A stretch of DNA of 64,000 bases, taken from positions 1 to 64,000 of the forward strand of contig JAUYTV010000058.1 in NCBI GenBank assembly GCA_030694985.1. The letters run 5' to 3'. A program made the position numbers and the translations under genes. Below, in pieces: positions 34,671 through 42,763 of this stretch; the first letter of the stretch is position 1; every line of letters starts with the position of its first letter. The notes beneath the pieces were generated by a model. It had not been told where the DNA came from. It did not search any database and saw only the letters and a program-made list of their open reading frames with translations. The stretch comes from Methanoregula sp. (GTDB lineage: Archaea > Halobacteriota > Methanomicrobia > Methanomicrobiales > Methanospirillaceae).

Positions 34671-34880
34671 CTATTTCCTCACATGGAGTTCCTGCTCCAT
34701 TGCTGCGATCATACCCACCTGCATATCATCGCTCACTTCCGGATTCTTAAACCTGGTGAACCGCTCGCGTATCAGGTCCGGGCATTTCCCGCAGTGCAGC
34801 AGCTTTTTATCATTCACGCAACAGTCATAGATCGGGCAGCAGTTAATACCTGCAAACGCAGTCCAGAACACTTTTCCCAT
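34671..34880 (-). CDS. Small Cys-rich protein, DUF3795-like C-terminal part
   Basis: 69 residues: GINCCPIYDCCVNDKKLLHCGKC is a dense cysteine cluster (six Cys) followed by a helix with FTRFKNPEVSDDMQ, as in DUF3795-type proteins. It probably binds Zn or Fe-S. The ATG used here lies in the same frame as the small peptide at 34893-34970, separated from it only by a TGA codon and four more codons, so the two may be halves of one gene (see finding). Confidence 0.6.
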   Translation of the reverse strand: MGKVFWTAFAGINCCPIYDCCVNDKKLLHCGKCPDLIRERFTRFKNPEVSDDMQVGMIAAMEQELHVRK

Positions 34881-34892
34881 CGTTGTTTCGCA

Positions 34893-34970
34893 TCAGGGAC
34901 CCTTCTTTTTGTTGTGCTCGCACCCGCGGCATGAATATCTGCAGACTGTTTGTATTTTCTTCTTTGCCAT
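34893..34970 (-). CDS. 25-residue Cys-rich peptide in frame with the next gene
   Basis: MAKKKIQTVCRYSCRGC then EHNKKKGP and TGA at 34893-34895. The cysteine motif CX3CX2C is flanked by Lys runs. The stop is followed in the same frame by CETT and then the ATG of the 69-residue Cys-rich protein. It could be a coupled leader ORF, the broken N-terminal part of one gene, or a recoded TGA. I cannot decide among these. Confidence 0.4.
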   Translation of the reverse strand: MAKKKIQTVCRYSCRGCEHNKKKGP

Positions 34971-35058
34971 ACCCTGAGATCTCAAATCAGGGTAATGTAA
35001 GGGAGTGGTTTGAAAGGTGAAAGTGGGAAGTGGTACTGTAACGGATGCCGTTGCCCCC

Positions 35059-35103
35059 GACCACAAAGCACTCAAATCCCCGTCTCCCAACCTTTGAGAT
35101 ATC
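35059..35103 (+). promoter_or_regulatory. Leader element of methyltransferase 1 (CTCAAA/TTTGAG repeat)
   Basis: Directly before the ATG at 35104. The stretch GACCACAAAGCACTCAA (35059-35075) and CCAACCTTTGAG (35087-35098) recur before the paralogue at 43542. The parts CTCAAA (35071-35076) and TTTGAG (35093-35098) are inverted repeats, able to form a hairpin that ends 5 bases before the start codon, where a ribosome site would be. Confidence 0.6.
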
Positions 35104-35850
35104 ATGACTTTGGATGCATTTTTTTACCAGATCTTCGAGAACATTCCCCGCCAGGGACCCGGCTGCCAGGGTGCGACAAGGAAGGTCTTTTCATATCTTC
35201 CCCCACTGCCCCCCTTGGCATCCGTTCTTGACATAGGATGCGGGAGCGGCACGCAGACCCGGGACCTTGCCCGGCTCACCACCGGTACAATTACGGCAGT
35301 GGACAATCACCAGCCGTTCCTCGATGCGGTCAGCAAAAAAGCAAAAGAGGACGGTACTGAGGGACGAATCAAAACCGTTTGCGCTTCAATGGATTCTCTT
35401 CCCTTTGATCCGGGACAGTTCGACCTCATCTGGTCTGAAGGAGCCATTTTCATCATGGGTTTTGAGCAGGGACTGGCAGCATGGAAACCTCTTTTAAAGA
35501 ATGGCGGGCACATGGTGGTCTCCGATGCGGCATGGTTTGAACCCAATCCTCCCCGGGAACTGGTCGAGTGGTGGGAGACGGAGGGGTACATTCCCAAAAC
35601 GGAGGAACAGCTCAGGGAGCAGGTGAAGAATGCAGGACTCAAACTCATCAGGACGTACCGGCTGCCGGAAGTCGGGTGGTGGGAAAACTACTATGTCCCG
35701 ATGCTGGCCCGGATTGCAGATTTGAGAAAGACCCACGGATCAGATCCTTCCTGTGCCGCTATCCTTGACTCATTGGATAACGAAGCAGAGGTGTACCGGA
35801 AGTACAAACGGTATTACGGGTACACGTTCTTTGTTATGCAGAACCCCTGA
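35104..35850 (+). CDS. Class I SAM-dependent methyltransferase, paralogue 1
   Basis: 248 residues. The SAM-binding motif I is SVLDIGCGSGTQTRDLA near residue 40, followed by ITAVDNHQPFLDAV (motif II acidic residue) and DLIWSEGAIFIMGFEQGL (motif post II/III). The substrate is unknown; it is of the small-molecule methyltransferase type. The C-terminus ends YGYTFFVMQNP, identical in paralogue 2 at 43542. Most positions agree between the two proteins, and length and leader element are shared. They flank the GNAT/ATP-grasp/MFS cluster. Confidence 0.87.
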   Translation: MTLDAFFYQIFENIPRQGPGCQGATRKVFSYLPPLPPLASVLDIGCGSGTQTRDLARLTTGTITAVDNHQPFLDAVSKKAKEDGTEGRIKTVCASMDSLPFDPGQFDLIWSEGAIFIMGFEQGLAAWKPLLKNGGHMVVSDAAWFEPNPPRELVEWWETEGYIPKTEEQLREQVKNAGLKLIRTYRLPEVGWWENYYVPMLARIADLRKTHGSDPSCAAILDSLDNEAEVYRKYKRYYGYTFFVMQNP

Positions 35851-35982
35851 CCGGAAAAGCCAGCGGCTTATAGGATACTCTCCCTGTGCAGGACCGGCAT
35901 CTCACTTTTTTCATGTCATCACCAGATTCTAAAAAAAACTCCCGCTTTGACCATAATCCTGATGTTTCCCCCTGTCAGCCCT

Positions 35983-37617
35983 TTACAGGAATGTAAGCGG
36001 ATGAAGCTCGGGAACCGGCTCCGAGCGGGATTTCATCCGCTTGATCAAGGCCAGTTCTGTCTTCAACCCGAGTTCCTTACTGAACCGCTCTGCATGCTCA
36101 AGCTTGTCGGCGGTGACCGCATACTTATCCGGGAACGCCTCAGACGAGGCATGGTACAGGAGTGCCTCTGAGACAAACGTCTGGACAATGCCCCACCGGG
36201 ACGAGATCTGGCAATAAATCTCGAAAGCATTTGCGTACTTTGTATCGAGATCCCGGGGGAGCGGTGTGTTGCATTTCAGAAGAGCAACCCGGGCGAGCTC
36301 GCACTCCCCGATCAGACTATGGGCAAACCAGTTGATGTTCCGTATCCTCTGGGACAGCACCTTGGCTTCATCATATCGTGCTGAGGCTGCCGCAAGGTGC
36401 CCCCCGGCAACAGTGCCTTCGGAATCGAAAGCCCTGGCCCGCAAAAGTTCAGCCTGCTCGGGCAGCAGACAGATGAGACCACGGATCATTCCGTTGCGGT
36501 AGATACTCTCTGCTTCCGAATAGCAGGTTTGAGCATCATCCAGTCTTCCCAGGAGACGGTGGATTGTTCCGGTCCTCCGCAGTATATCTGCCATTAGTTC
36601 CTGGACGTCCGTGTCTTCCCGGGCCGGGTCTGCATTACTGCAAAGTTCCAGTGCCTTGGTGAACCGTGTGGGGGCATAGGGTGTAGCGATATCACCACAG
36701 AACAGCTCAGCCTCACCGGCACCAAAGAGACTTTTTGCCTGTGCAAAAGAGCTGCTGTTTTTATCCCGGCCAATCTCGAAAAAGGCCTCTTTTGCCCCAG
36801 CAAAGTCATTGAGATGGAGCAGGATGTGACCTTTGGAGATTCGGGTTTCTGCAAGTATAGCGGGAAGATTGAGCCCCTCCTGCCCGGCCCGTTCCACCCC
36901 CTTAACGAATGCATCGTACGCTTCCGGGTACCGGTCGAGGATATGGAAAAAGTCAGCAAACCACAGGAAGAACCGGACCTCCCGCTCCTCATCCGGGGCA
37001 GTAGCAACAAAACGCAGGAAATCCCGGGCAATGAGTCCGTCGATATCACTCTCGGGCACTTTCCCTTCGTAGATATCCTCATAGATCCCCTCAAGATAGT
37101 CGCCGATTGCAGTCTTGTTACCGAGTATCTTCTGGAAAGCCCCATACGCTGCTTCAATCTGGTGGCTACGTTCCGTCCGCTCTCCTGACGCGGAGATGTA
37201 TCTCGGGTGGGGAATGGCAGAATTCCCCTCCGCTGTCATATGTGAGAGCTGATGGAGCAGGATAGTGAGATCGAGAAGTCCGCTGGATGGACCATCCCGG
37301 CATTTGATGAGGATATACTGGTTGAAGATCCACGTGCGGCGGAGATAATAGTACGGATTCGTCCGTTCGCTGCCTGCTCGGGCGATCATGCCGCGGGTGA
37401 TCAGTACATCCAGCCGTTTCCGGAGAGCCGACTCGGAAATATTCTGGTTTTTTACTCTGTCTTCGGTCGCTGATTTTTCCGGTGTATTGATGATGTCTAG
37501 TATCTGCCGGAGGTGAAGCGGGCCGTCATACAGGGCGAGCAGGGTCTCCCTGCCGGCACCGGAAAGATTCGGCTCGTCTTTTACCATTCGCTGGAACATT
37601 GCCCGGTCTGGATACAT
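35983..37617 (-). CDS. Winged-helix / TPR-like transcriptional regulator
   Basis: 544 residues. The N-terminal about 100 residues look like a winged helix (RETLLALYDGPLHLRQILDI, then SESALRKRLDVLITRGMIAR). The remainder is a series of TPR-like helical repeats at about 200-520 (LLHLNDFAGAKEAFFEIGRD, LLGRLDDAQTCYSEAESIYR, HAERFSKELGLKTELALI). This layout suggests a regulator with a protein- or ligand-binding repeat part, as in the MalT class. It is divergent from the STAS gene, with the shared-type inverted repeat (37703-37729) in the gap, so it is the first candidate to bind that repeat. Confidence 0.72.
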   Translation of the reverse strand: MYPDRAMFQRMVKDEPNLSGAGRETLLALYDGPLHLRQILDIINTPEKSATEDRVKNQNISESALRKRLDVLITRGMIARAGSERTNPYYYLRRTWIFNQYILIKCRDGPSSGLLDLTILLHQLSHMTAEGNSAIPHPRYISASGERTERSHQIEAAYGAFQKILGNKTAIGDYLEGIYEDIYEGKVPESDIDGLIARDFLRFVATAPDEEREVRFFLWFADFFHILDRYPEAYDAFVKGVERAGQEGLNLPAILAETRISKGHILLHLNDFAGAKEAFFEIGRDKNSSSFAQAKSLFGAGEAELFCGDIATPYAPTRFTKALELCSNADPAREDTDVQELMADILRRTGTIHRLLGRLDDAQTCYSEAESIYRNGMIRGLICLLPEQAELLRARAFDSEGTVAGGHLAAASARYDEAKVLSQRIRNINWFAHSLIGECELARVALLKCNTPLPRDLDTKYANAFEIYCQISSRWGIVQTFVSEALLYHASSEAFPDKYAVTADKLEHAERFSKELGLKTELALIKRMKSRSEPVPELHPLTFL

Positions 37618-37702
37618 AGGTTACACTAATAGATCTGGTGGGAACTATAAAAATCCCGACACCCCGTATACGGATGCTCTGCCAATTGAGTCTGGCGTTA
37701 TG

Positions 37703-37729
37703 TGGAAAAAAATCCCTTCTTTTTTTCCA
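37703..37729. promoter_or_regulatory. Inverted repeat operator candidate 1
   Basis: Arms TGGAAAAAAA (37703-37712) and TTTTTTTCCA (37720-37729) with a 7-base spacer. A TATA-like TTTTTATGA follows at about 37740, giving a + strand promoter for the STAS operon. The regulator gene is divergent from here. The same layout (arms, then C/T-rich text, then TATA) recurs at 42102 and 42662. Confidence 0.6.
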
Positions 37730-37929
37730 AACTCCTTCCCTTTTTATGACCCTGAATGAAACAAGCATGAAACAACAAACCGGCCCTCAAGCGGGTAAAA
37801 TCGGGGATTTTTCAGGGAGTATCCTGTAATGTTCGCCCCTCCGATCTTTAATGATTGGGAATATCTCGCTGGTGCGGGCAGATGTATCGACGCACAGGAC
37901 CAGAAAACCAACATAAACGGAGGAAAAAT

Positions 37930-38268
37930 ATGGAAATTCACCAGAGCACATCACAGGGTGTGACAATCATTACCCTCATCGGCAGGCTGGATACAAACAG
38001 CACTTCGGCATTCGAAGAGGATCGCAGAACGTGGATGGCGGGACCGATCATTCTTGACCTGAGCAGCCTCGATTATATCAGCAGTTCCGGTCTCCGGGTC
38101 TTTCTCCAGTTGAAACGGGATTGCGCAAAGAAGAATACCTCAATTGTCTTTGCCGGGAGCCGTGGGAGTGTCGATAAGGTCATCAGGGTGAGCGGGTTTG
38201 AAAATATCTTCCCGCGGTACCCCTCAGTGGAAGACGCACTTCAGGCAGTTGCGGCGGCGAGTGCATGA
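37930..38268 (+). CDS. STAS-domain protein (anti-sigma factor antagonist type)
   Basis: 112 residues from the ATG at 37930, behind a strong ACGGAGGAAAAAT site. One STAS domain: start EIHQSTSQGVTIITLIGRLD, and the switch region LDLSSLDYISSSGLRVFLQ with the Ser cluster at 51-53, equivalent to the phosphorylated Ser of SpoIIAA/RsbV. Archaea lack sigma factors, so it must act through another partner. Its stop overlaps the acetyltransferase gene (ATGA at 38265), so it leads this operon. Confidence 0.88.
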   Translation: MEIHQSTSQGVTIITLIGRLDTNSTSAFEEDRRTWMAGPIILDLSSLDYISSSGLRVFLQLKRDCAKKNTSIVFAGSRGSVDKVIRVSGFENIFPRYPSVEDALQAVAAASA

Positions 38269-39401
38269 TTATGGCGGGCGTGTGGCAGGATACCATCGGG
38301 AAATCAGAAAATTTCCAGGCTATGATGGCAGATATGACCCCCCCAGATCATACTCCGGCATGCGGACCGGTATCGCACAATGCCCTTCCCGGCATAGATA
38401 TCCATTGCTTACGGCCGGAAGAAGCAGACGGGGTTGCACTGCTTATGCATGAAGTGTACCGGGATACCTATCCCAAGAAATATGTGTATGATCCGGAACA
38501 GATCCGCAAGAAAAACGCGATGGGAGAGATAGTCCCGGTCGTAGCGACCAGCTCGGAAGGAAGGGTTCTTGGTTACGGTGCGATGAATCCCGTTAACGCG
38601 TATCCTGAGACCGGTCTGCTGGGTTCCCTTGCGGTATTGCCGGTTTTTCGCAGTCACGGTCTTGGGGGATTGATACTCCGGCATCTGTTGAGCTGCAGTG
38701 AAGGCAGAGGATTTCAGAGTCTCACGGGTGGTGCCTTCACCGTGCACCCCTACTCCCAGATGGCACTCCAGAGATTGGGATTTCACACTAGTGCCATCCT
38801 GCTCGGTTCGCAACCGCAGGAGATATCGTTCCAGGGGATCTCAGGAAAACTGGGTCAGCGGGAGAGCATGGCGTTTCTCACCAAAGTGATCTCACATGAA
38901 GAGTACGGGCTCCAGTACCTCCCCAGTAACCATCACAGGATTATACAGGAGATAACCACAGAACTCGGGTTGCGAATAATTCCTGGCAGCGGGGAAAGGT
39001 TCGGACATGAATCAACAGTTACCGAACACTCAATAAATAAAGAAACCGGCGCCGGAATTGTGTTGATCCAAAGAGTCGGTCCAGATCACCGGGTGATACT
39101 TGCAGGGATAGTCAGACAACTCCGTACAAAGGGTGCAAAGAGTATCAGGCTGCATCTTTCACTGAGTGATCAAGGATCACCGGCACTTGCATCCGCAGCA
39201 GAAGAGATGGGATTTATTTTCTCGGGAATACTCCCGACAAAAGACGGGATTATCCTTCTTCTCCAGAACCTGCATGGAGTTCCCATAGATTACGAACAGA
39301 TCCATATGGGTAATCCCTTTGGAGAACGGTTGCTCTCTTACATAAGGTCCCAAAACCCGATTGAAGAGACCGATTCACGTCAGATGATTCAGAATAACTG
39401 A
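38265..39401 (+). CDS. GNAT-family N-acetyltransferase with C-terminal extension
   Basis: 378 residues. The GNAT domain lies at about 45-170: GVALLMHEVYRDTYPKKYV, then LLGSLAVLPVFRSHGLGGLI with the acetyl-CoA loop (RSHGLGG), and YSQMALQRLGFHTSAILLG. The C-terminal 200 residues are not clearly homologous to anything I know; text such as GAGIVLIQRVGPDHRVILAG may be a second, degenerate acyltransferase-like fold. It is translated with the STAS protein (4-base overlap) and is 14 bases from the ATP-grasp gene. The acceptor is unknown; an amino group of an amino acid or peptide would fit the neighbours. Confidence 0.8.
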   Translation: MIMAGVWQDTIGKSENFQAMMADMTPPDHTPACGPVSHNALPGIDIHCLRPEEADGVALLMHEVYRDTYPKKYVYDPEQIRKKNAMGEIVPVVATSSEGRVLGYGAMNPVNAYPETGLLGSLAVLPVFRSHGLGGLILRHLLSCSEGRGFQSLTGGAFTVHPYSQMALQRLGFHTSAILLGSQPQEISFQGISGKLGQRESMAFLTKVISHEEYGLQYLPSNHHRIIQEITTELGLRIIPGSGERFGHESTVTEHSINKETGAGIVLIQRVGPDHRVILAGIVRQLRTKGAKSIRLHLSLSDQGSPALASAAEEMGFIFSGILPTKDGIILLLQNLHGVPIDYEQIHMGNPFGERLLSYIRSQNPIEETDSRQMIQNN

Positions 39402-39415
39402 AAGGAGTTATAACA

Positions 39416-40720
39416 ATGACACAAGTAAAAAAGGCTCAGAAAGTGGTAGTAATAGTGAATGGATTATCTTCAGGAGTTTTTCTGGCACCAAGGTTTCAGG
39501 CGCGGGGAATTGCCTGTATCCACCTTCTGAGCCATGCGATCTTTCCAGAAGGGATAAAATCAATGAAGACGGCAGATCTGAACAACACAGATTCCTATTA
39601 CCTGGAGTCCCTGGTTTTTGAAGGGGATTACGATAGAATCATCAACACTCTTAAGAAGTATACGGTTATCGGCATCATTCCCGGTATGGAGCTCGCTGTA
39701 CCTCTTGCGGATGCCCTGAGTGAGCGGATGGGTCTCCCGACAAACGGCACCCGTGGCTCCGCGGCACGGCGAAACAAATACCTGATGCAGTGCGCACTCC
39801 GAAATGCCGGTCTGCCCACGAAACGATTCCTCTGCACAAACAGCGAAGAAGAAGTCCTCAAATGGGCCCGGTCAGAAGGGATAAACGAAGTCGTCATAAA
39901 GCCGATGAACAGCGCCGCAACAGACGGGGTGAGGTTCTGTAATTCCGATGATGAGATCCGGGAGGCATTCCGGGCAATCATCGGCCAGGAGAACCGTATC
40001 GGTGAGATGAACAATGAGGTTCTTGCAGAAGAACGCTTAATCGGAACGGAATTCGGGGTGAATACTGTCTCATGGGATGGGAAACACCGGCTTGCCGAGG
40101 TCTGGGAGTACAGCAAAGTCAGGGTTGAAGGTGCAGGAAATGTGTATGACTGCACCCGGCTGCATGACTGGCCGGATGCGAAGCTGATGCCACTCATCAG
40201 GTATGCTTTCGGTGTCATCGACGCATTGGGAATCCGTTATGGAGCTGCCCATACTGAAATCATACTTACTGAGAGGGGGCCGCTCCTTGTCGAGTCGGGC
40301 GCCCGGGTCATGGGGGGGAAGATCCCTCCGGATCTCATTATGCAGTGCGCCGGCCAGTGCCAGGTCGACCTTATGGCCTTTGCGTACGTGGACCCAAAGG
40401 GATTCCTTGAACAGGTCGATACCGCATACAATCTCCGTTGCCAAATCATACGGAAGCATCTCATTGCCGGGTGTGAGGGAGTTCCTGAAGGGGAGATCTT
40501 TGCGATCGATAAACTTGCAGAGCTTAAGAGCTGTGTCAAGGGGGATTTTGTTCACCTGATCAGTGACTGGTATGTTCACCGGACCGTGGACATGCTCTCC
40601 AGCCCGGCAACGGTCTTCCTCCTCCACGAGGACCCGGAGATCATACTGAATGATTACCGCACCATCCGTGACTTTGAGATAAATCACGAAAAAGAACTCT
40701 TCAGTGTGGGAAGTACCTAA
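39416..40720 (+). CDS. ATP-grasp ligase (amino-acid ligase-like)
   Basis: 434 residues. ATP-grasp fold with an N-terminal Rossmann part (KVVVIVNGLSSGVFLAPRF), the nucleotide Lys in EVVIKPMNSAATDGVRF, EVLAEERLIGTEFGVNT, and the metal-binding AAHTEIILTERGPLLVESGA then RVMGGKIPPD. This arrangement is that of the carboxylate-amine ligases that make dipeptides or amide conjugates (L-amino-acid ligase, dapdiamide-type). Substrates cannot be read from sequence. AAAGGAGTTATAAC precedes the ATG. An MFS exporter follows after 32 bases, as in several dipeptide antibiotic clusters. Confidence 0.85.
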   Translation: MTQVKKAQKVVVIVNGLSSGVFLAPRFQARGIACIHLLSHAIFPEGIKSMKTADLNNTDSYYLESLVFEGDYDRIINTLKKYTVIGIIPGMELAVPLADALSERMGLPTNGTRGSAARRNKYLMQCALRNAGLPTKRFLCTNSEEEVLKWARSEGINEVVIKPMNSAATDGVRFCNSDDEIREAFRAIIGQENRIGEMNNEVLAEERLIGTEFGVNTVSWDGKHRLAEVWEYSKVRVEGAGNVYDCTRLHDWPDAKLMPLIRYAFGVIDALGIRYGAAHTEIILTERGPLLVESGARVMGGKIPPDLIMQCAGQCQVDLMAFAYVDPKGFLEQVDTAYNLRCQIIRKHLIAGCEGVPEGEIFAIDKLAELKSCVKGDFVHLISDWYVHRTVDMLSSPATVFLLHEDPEIILNDYRTIRDFEINHEKELFSVGST

Positions 40721-40752
40721 AAAAAACCACCGATACTTGAGCCTGATCAAAC

Positions 40753-41985
40753 ATGACAATAGCAGAAAGGGGCGAGACAGCGGATGCTGTTGTACTGGAC
40801 CCGTCAAAAAAATATGGAATTATCCTGATCCTCTATTTCGCGGCATTCGCAACGATGCTCGGGATCGGGACCATAGCCCCGGCCCTCCCCCTCTATGCCC
40901 AACTGATGGGAGCCTCAGGTTTCTGGATCGGGATCATCTTCTCATCTTTTTCCCTGTCACGGACCATCTTCCTCCCAATCTTTGGGAAACTCTCCGATCA
41001 GCATGGCCGGAGGATGCTCCTTCTTATAGGTCTGTCCGGCTATGCGATCTTCTCAGCGCTGTATGTGATGGCAGATTCGGTTTTTACCCTCTCCCTTATC
41101 CGGTTCCTCCACGGTATCGCTGCGTCAATGGTCTTCCCGGTCGCGGTTGCCTATGTAGGGGACATCGCTACGGTTGGTGAGGAAGGACAACTGATGGGGG
41201 GGTTCAACAGCGCTGCGTTCCTCGGTATGAGTTTTGGTCCCCTGCTCAGCGGTGTACTGATGGATTACATCGGGATATCCTCGGCATTCCTTGCACTTGC
41301 CCTGATCTCGGTGATAACCGCATGGGTCTGCCTGGTCTCTCTTCCCGACTACCGCACACGGCCCCGTCAGCCAACCCCCCTTCTGGAAGTCTTCCGGCAC
41401 CCGGCGCTCCGCATCCCGATATTCTTCTACCTCGTGTATTCGGTTGCCTACGTGACGTTTCTCATCTACCTGCCGATCATCACCCGGACCATGGGACAGT
41501 TCAGTGGAATCGAGATCGGAGCCCTGCTCTTTATCGGAACTGTAACCATGGCCGGCGTCCAGAAAATATCCGGCAGGATTGCAGACACCTCCAACAAATA
41601 TCTCCTTCTTGCAACCGGGATATCAGTTATCGCAGTGTCCTGCATTCTTATCGCGTTTGCGGGCAGCTTCTTTGAGTATGTCGGTGCGGTTGTCATCCTC
41701 GGGTGCGGTTTTGGGATATCATTGACAACGGTTTCGGCGCTGGTAACAATAGCCGGGCGTGAGACCGGACAGGGCAGTGCGGCGGGAGTGGTCAACATGG
41801 CCCAGGGTGTCGGCTTCATCATAGTTCCAGCAATCTTTGGTATCGTGATGGACTATTCGGGTGTAAGGACAGTTTTCATCATTACAGCTGTTGTAGCTCT
41901 CGCAGCGGCACCATTTCTTCTCTCCGCGGGAAGGAATCCGCTGCCTCCTCTGCCGCAAAATATCCCGGTGCCAACTGGTAAATAA
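40753..41985 (+). CDS. MFS transporter (drug/metabolite efflux type)
   Basis: 410 residues with 12 predicted membrane helices. Motif A is FGKLSDQHGRRMLLL between helices 2 and 3, typical of proton-coupled drug/H+ antiporters. The central loop (DYRTRPRQPTPLLEV) separates the two halves. It follows the ATP-grasp ligase closely and is the probable exporter of its product (inference from order). Confidence 0.87.
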   Translation: MTIAERGETADAVVLDPSKKYGIILILYFAAFATMLGIGTIAPALPLYAQLMGASGFWIGIIFSSFSLSRTIFLPIFGKLSDQHGRRMLLLIGLSGYAIFSALYVMADSVFTLSLIRFLHGIAASMVFPVAVAYVGDIATVGEEGQLMGGFNSAAFLGMSFGPLLSGVLMDYIGISSAFLALALISVITAWVCLVSLPDYRTRPRQPTPLLEVFRHPALRIPIFFYLVYSVAYVTFLIYLPIITRTMGQFSGIEIGALLFIGTVTMAGVQKISGRIADTSNKYLLLATGISVIAVSCILIAFAGSFFEYVGAVVILGCGFGISLTTVSALVTIAGRETGQGSAAGVVNMAQGVGFIIVPAIFGIVMDYSGVRTVFIITAVVALAAAPFLLSAGRNPLPPLPQNIPVPTGK

Positions 41986-42101
41986 GCGGCCCCCAGTGCA
42001 GTTCGTGTAAATCTTCAATTATTCCGTTACACACGGGAGCGCCTGCATGAAAGTATGATACCCTTTGAGGATGTTCTTTCATCAGGAAAAAACCGGGCCG
42101 G

Positions 42102-42130
42102 TTGGAAAAAATCCGATCTGTTTTTTCCAA
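42102..42130. promoter_or_regulatory. Inverted repeat operator candidate 2
   Basis: Perfect 10-base arms TTGGAAAAAA (42102-42111) and TTTTTTCCAA (42121-42130) with spacer TCCGATCTG. It lies just upstream of the TATA-like box of the ORF at 42205, the position of an archaeal activator site. Confidence 0.65.
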
Positions 42131-42173
42131 CTTCCCGCCCTTCTTATACTGCCTTGATCAACCTACTGATCAG

Positions 42174-42190
42174 GCCCGGGACCCCCGGGC
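42174..42190 (+). promoter_or_regulatory. 5' leader hairpin, copy A
   Basis: GCCCGGG (42174-42180), loop ACC, CCCGGGC (42184-42190): a perfect 7-base-pair hairpin about 15 bases before the ATG at 42205. A shorter form is kept in copy B. The ribosome site AGGA lies directly after it. Confidence 0.55.
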
Positions 42191-42204
42191 AGGATCGAGT
42201 AACC

Positions 42205-42378
42205 ATGACCAGACGAAAGTCAAACCAGGAATTTGAGACCGATGAGGAGTTCTTCTTTGACTCTCTCGGAGGTCATGGCAGGGACCCGTCCCTGTTCTCA
42301 CTCTGGCAACTGCTCAACGCGACACCCCTCCCGTCGCTTAAGGCAGTAACAAAAAAGACCTCTAAAGCGAACAATTGA
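42205..42378 (+). CDS. 57-residue acidic protein of unknown function
   Basis: Starts MTRRKSNQEFETDEEFFFDS and ends KKTSKANN. The start is placed after the leader hairpin with AGGATCGAG upstream. Acidic and aromatic in the middle, basic at the end. I do not recognise it. It has its own copy of the cluster's operator-TATA-hairpin leader, which suggests it is a real, regulated gene. A small structural or regulatory peptide is possible, but so is a peptide substrate for the cluster enzymes; nothing in the sequence decides. Confidence 0.55.
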   Translation: MTRRKSNQEFETDEEFFFDSLGGHGRDPSLFSLWQLLNATPLPSLKAVTKKTSKANN

Positions 42379-42661
42379 ATGAAACCATCATACATTTCCA
42401 TCACCTCATACTCCATGCAATGCCAGCAAGGAAAAACAAGAACAATCTGATAAGGGCATACCCATACAGGGATCTATACCCCTCTTTTTATCAGTATTCA
42501 AACTCTCTCTGAATTGTGATTAACATCCCGAGATATAATAGCAGATTTTAAAAGCCTCATTGTTCATCCCCCAGGATTCATCTCATGAACCTTTTAGAAA
42601 CCTGCCATGCAGGCTGTTGCCCCCAAGATTGTGTCGAAATTATGCGGAAAAAACGATCCGT

Positions 42662-42690
42662 TTGGAAAATTTCCCCGTTCTTTTTTCCAA
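42662..42690. promoter_or_regulatory. Inverted repeat operator candidate 3
   Basis: Arms TTGGAAAA (42662-42669) and TTTTCCAA (42683-42690) with a 13-base spacer. The outer span is 29 bases, exactly as in candidate 2, although the inner bases differ. It lies just upstream of a TATA-like box. Confidence 0.6.
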
Positions 42691-42733
42691 CTTCCCGCTC
42701 TTCATATCTCCTCAAGTCAAGTTTGTGATCAAG

Positions 42734-42748
42734 CCCGGAACTCCCGGG
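42734..42748 (+). promoter_or_regulatory. 5' leader hairpin, copy B
   Basis: CCCGG (42734-42738) and CCGGG (42744-42748) form a short stem at the same place as the copy A hairpin, followed by AAGGGC about 10 bases before ATG 42764. Confidence 0.45.
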
Positions 42749-42763
42749 AAGGGCATGTGTATC

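Larger units (their letters stand above)
42085..42204 (+). repeat. Promoter-leader direct repeat, copy A
   Basis: About 120 bases before the small ORF at 42205. It aligns with 42646-42763: GGAAAAAAC near the start, the inverted repeat, the text CCAACTTCCCGC followed by a TATA-like TTCTTATACT (about 42141-42150), and a CG hairpin. The offset between the copies is about 560 bases. The copies differ by many substitutions, so the duplication is not recent, yet the paired elements are kept. Confidence 0.65.
42646..42763 (+). repeat. Promoter-leader direct repeat, copy B
   Basis: The second copy of the leader described at 42085-42204. It keeps GGAAAAAAC, the inverted repeat, CCAACTTCCCGC, the TATA-like CTTCATATCT at about 42701-42710, GATCA-GCCCGG text and the CG hairpin, then reaches ATG at 42764. 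Confidence 0.65.

Noticed and set aside
34893-35105. 70-codon minus-strand frame extending the Cys-rich peptide upstream
   Set aside because: The first 45 codons run across the promoter and leader of methyltransferase 1 and are not protein-like; only the last 25 codons from the ATG at 34970 are kept as a possible peptide.
42560-42763. N-terminal extension of the 40-residue ORF to a 108-residue protein
   Set aside because: It would run through the operator, TATA box and leader hairpin that are shared with copy A, where no such reading exists.
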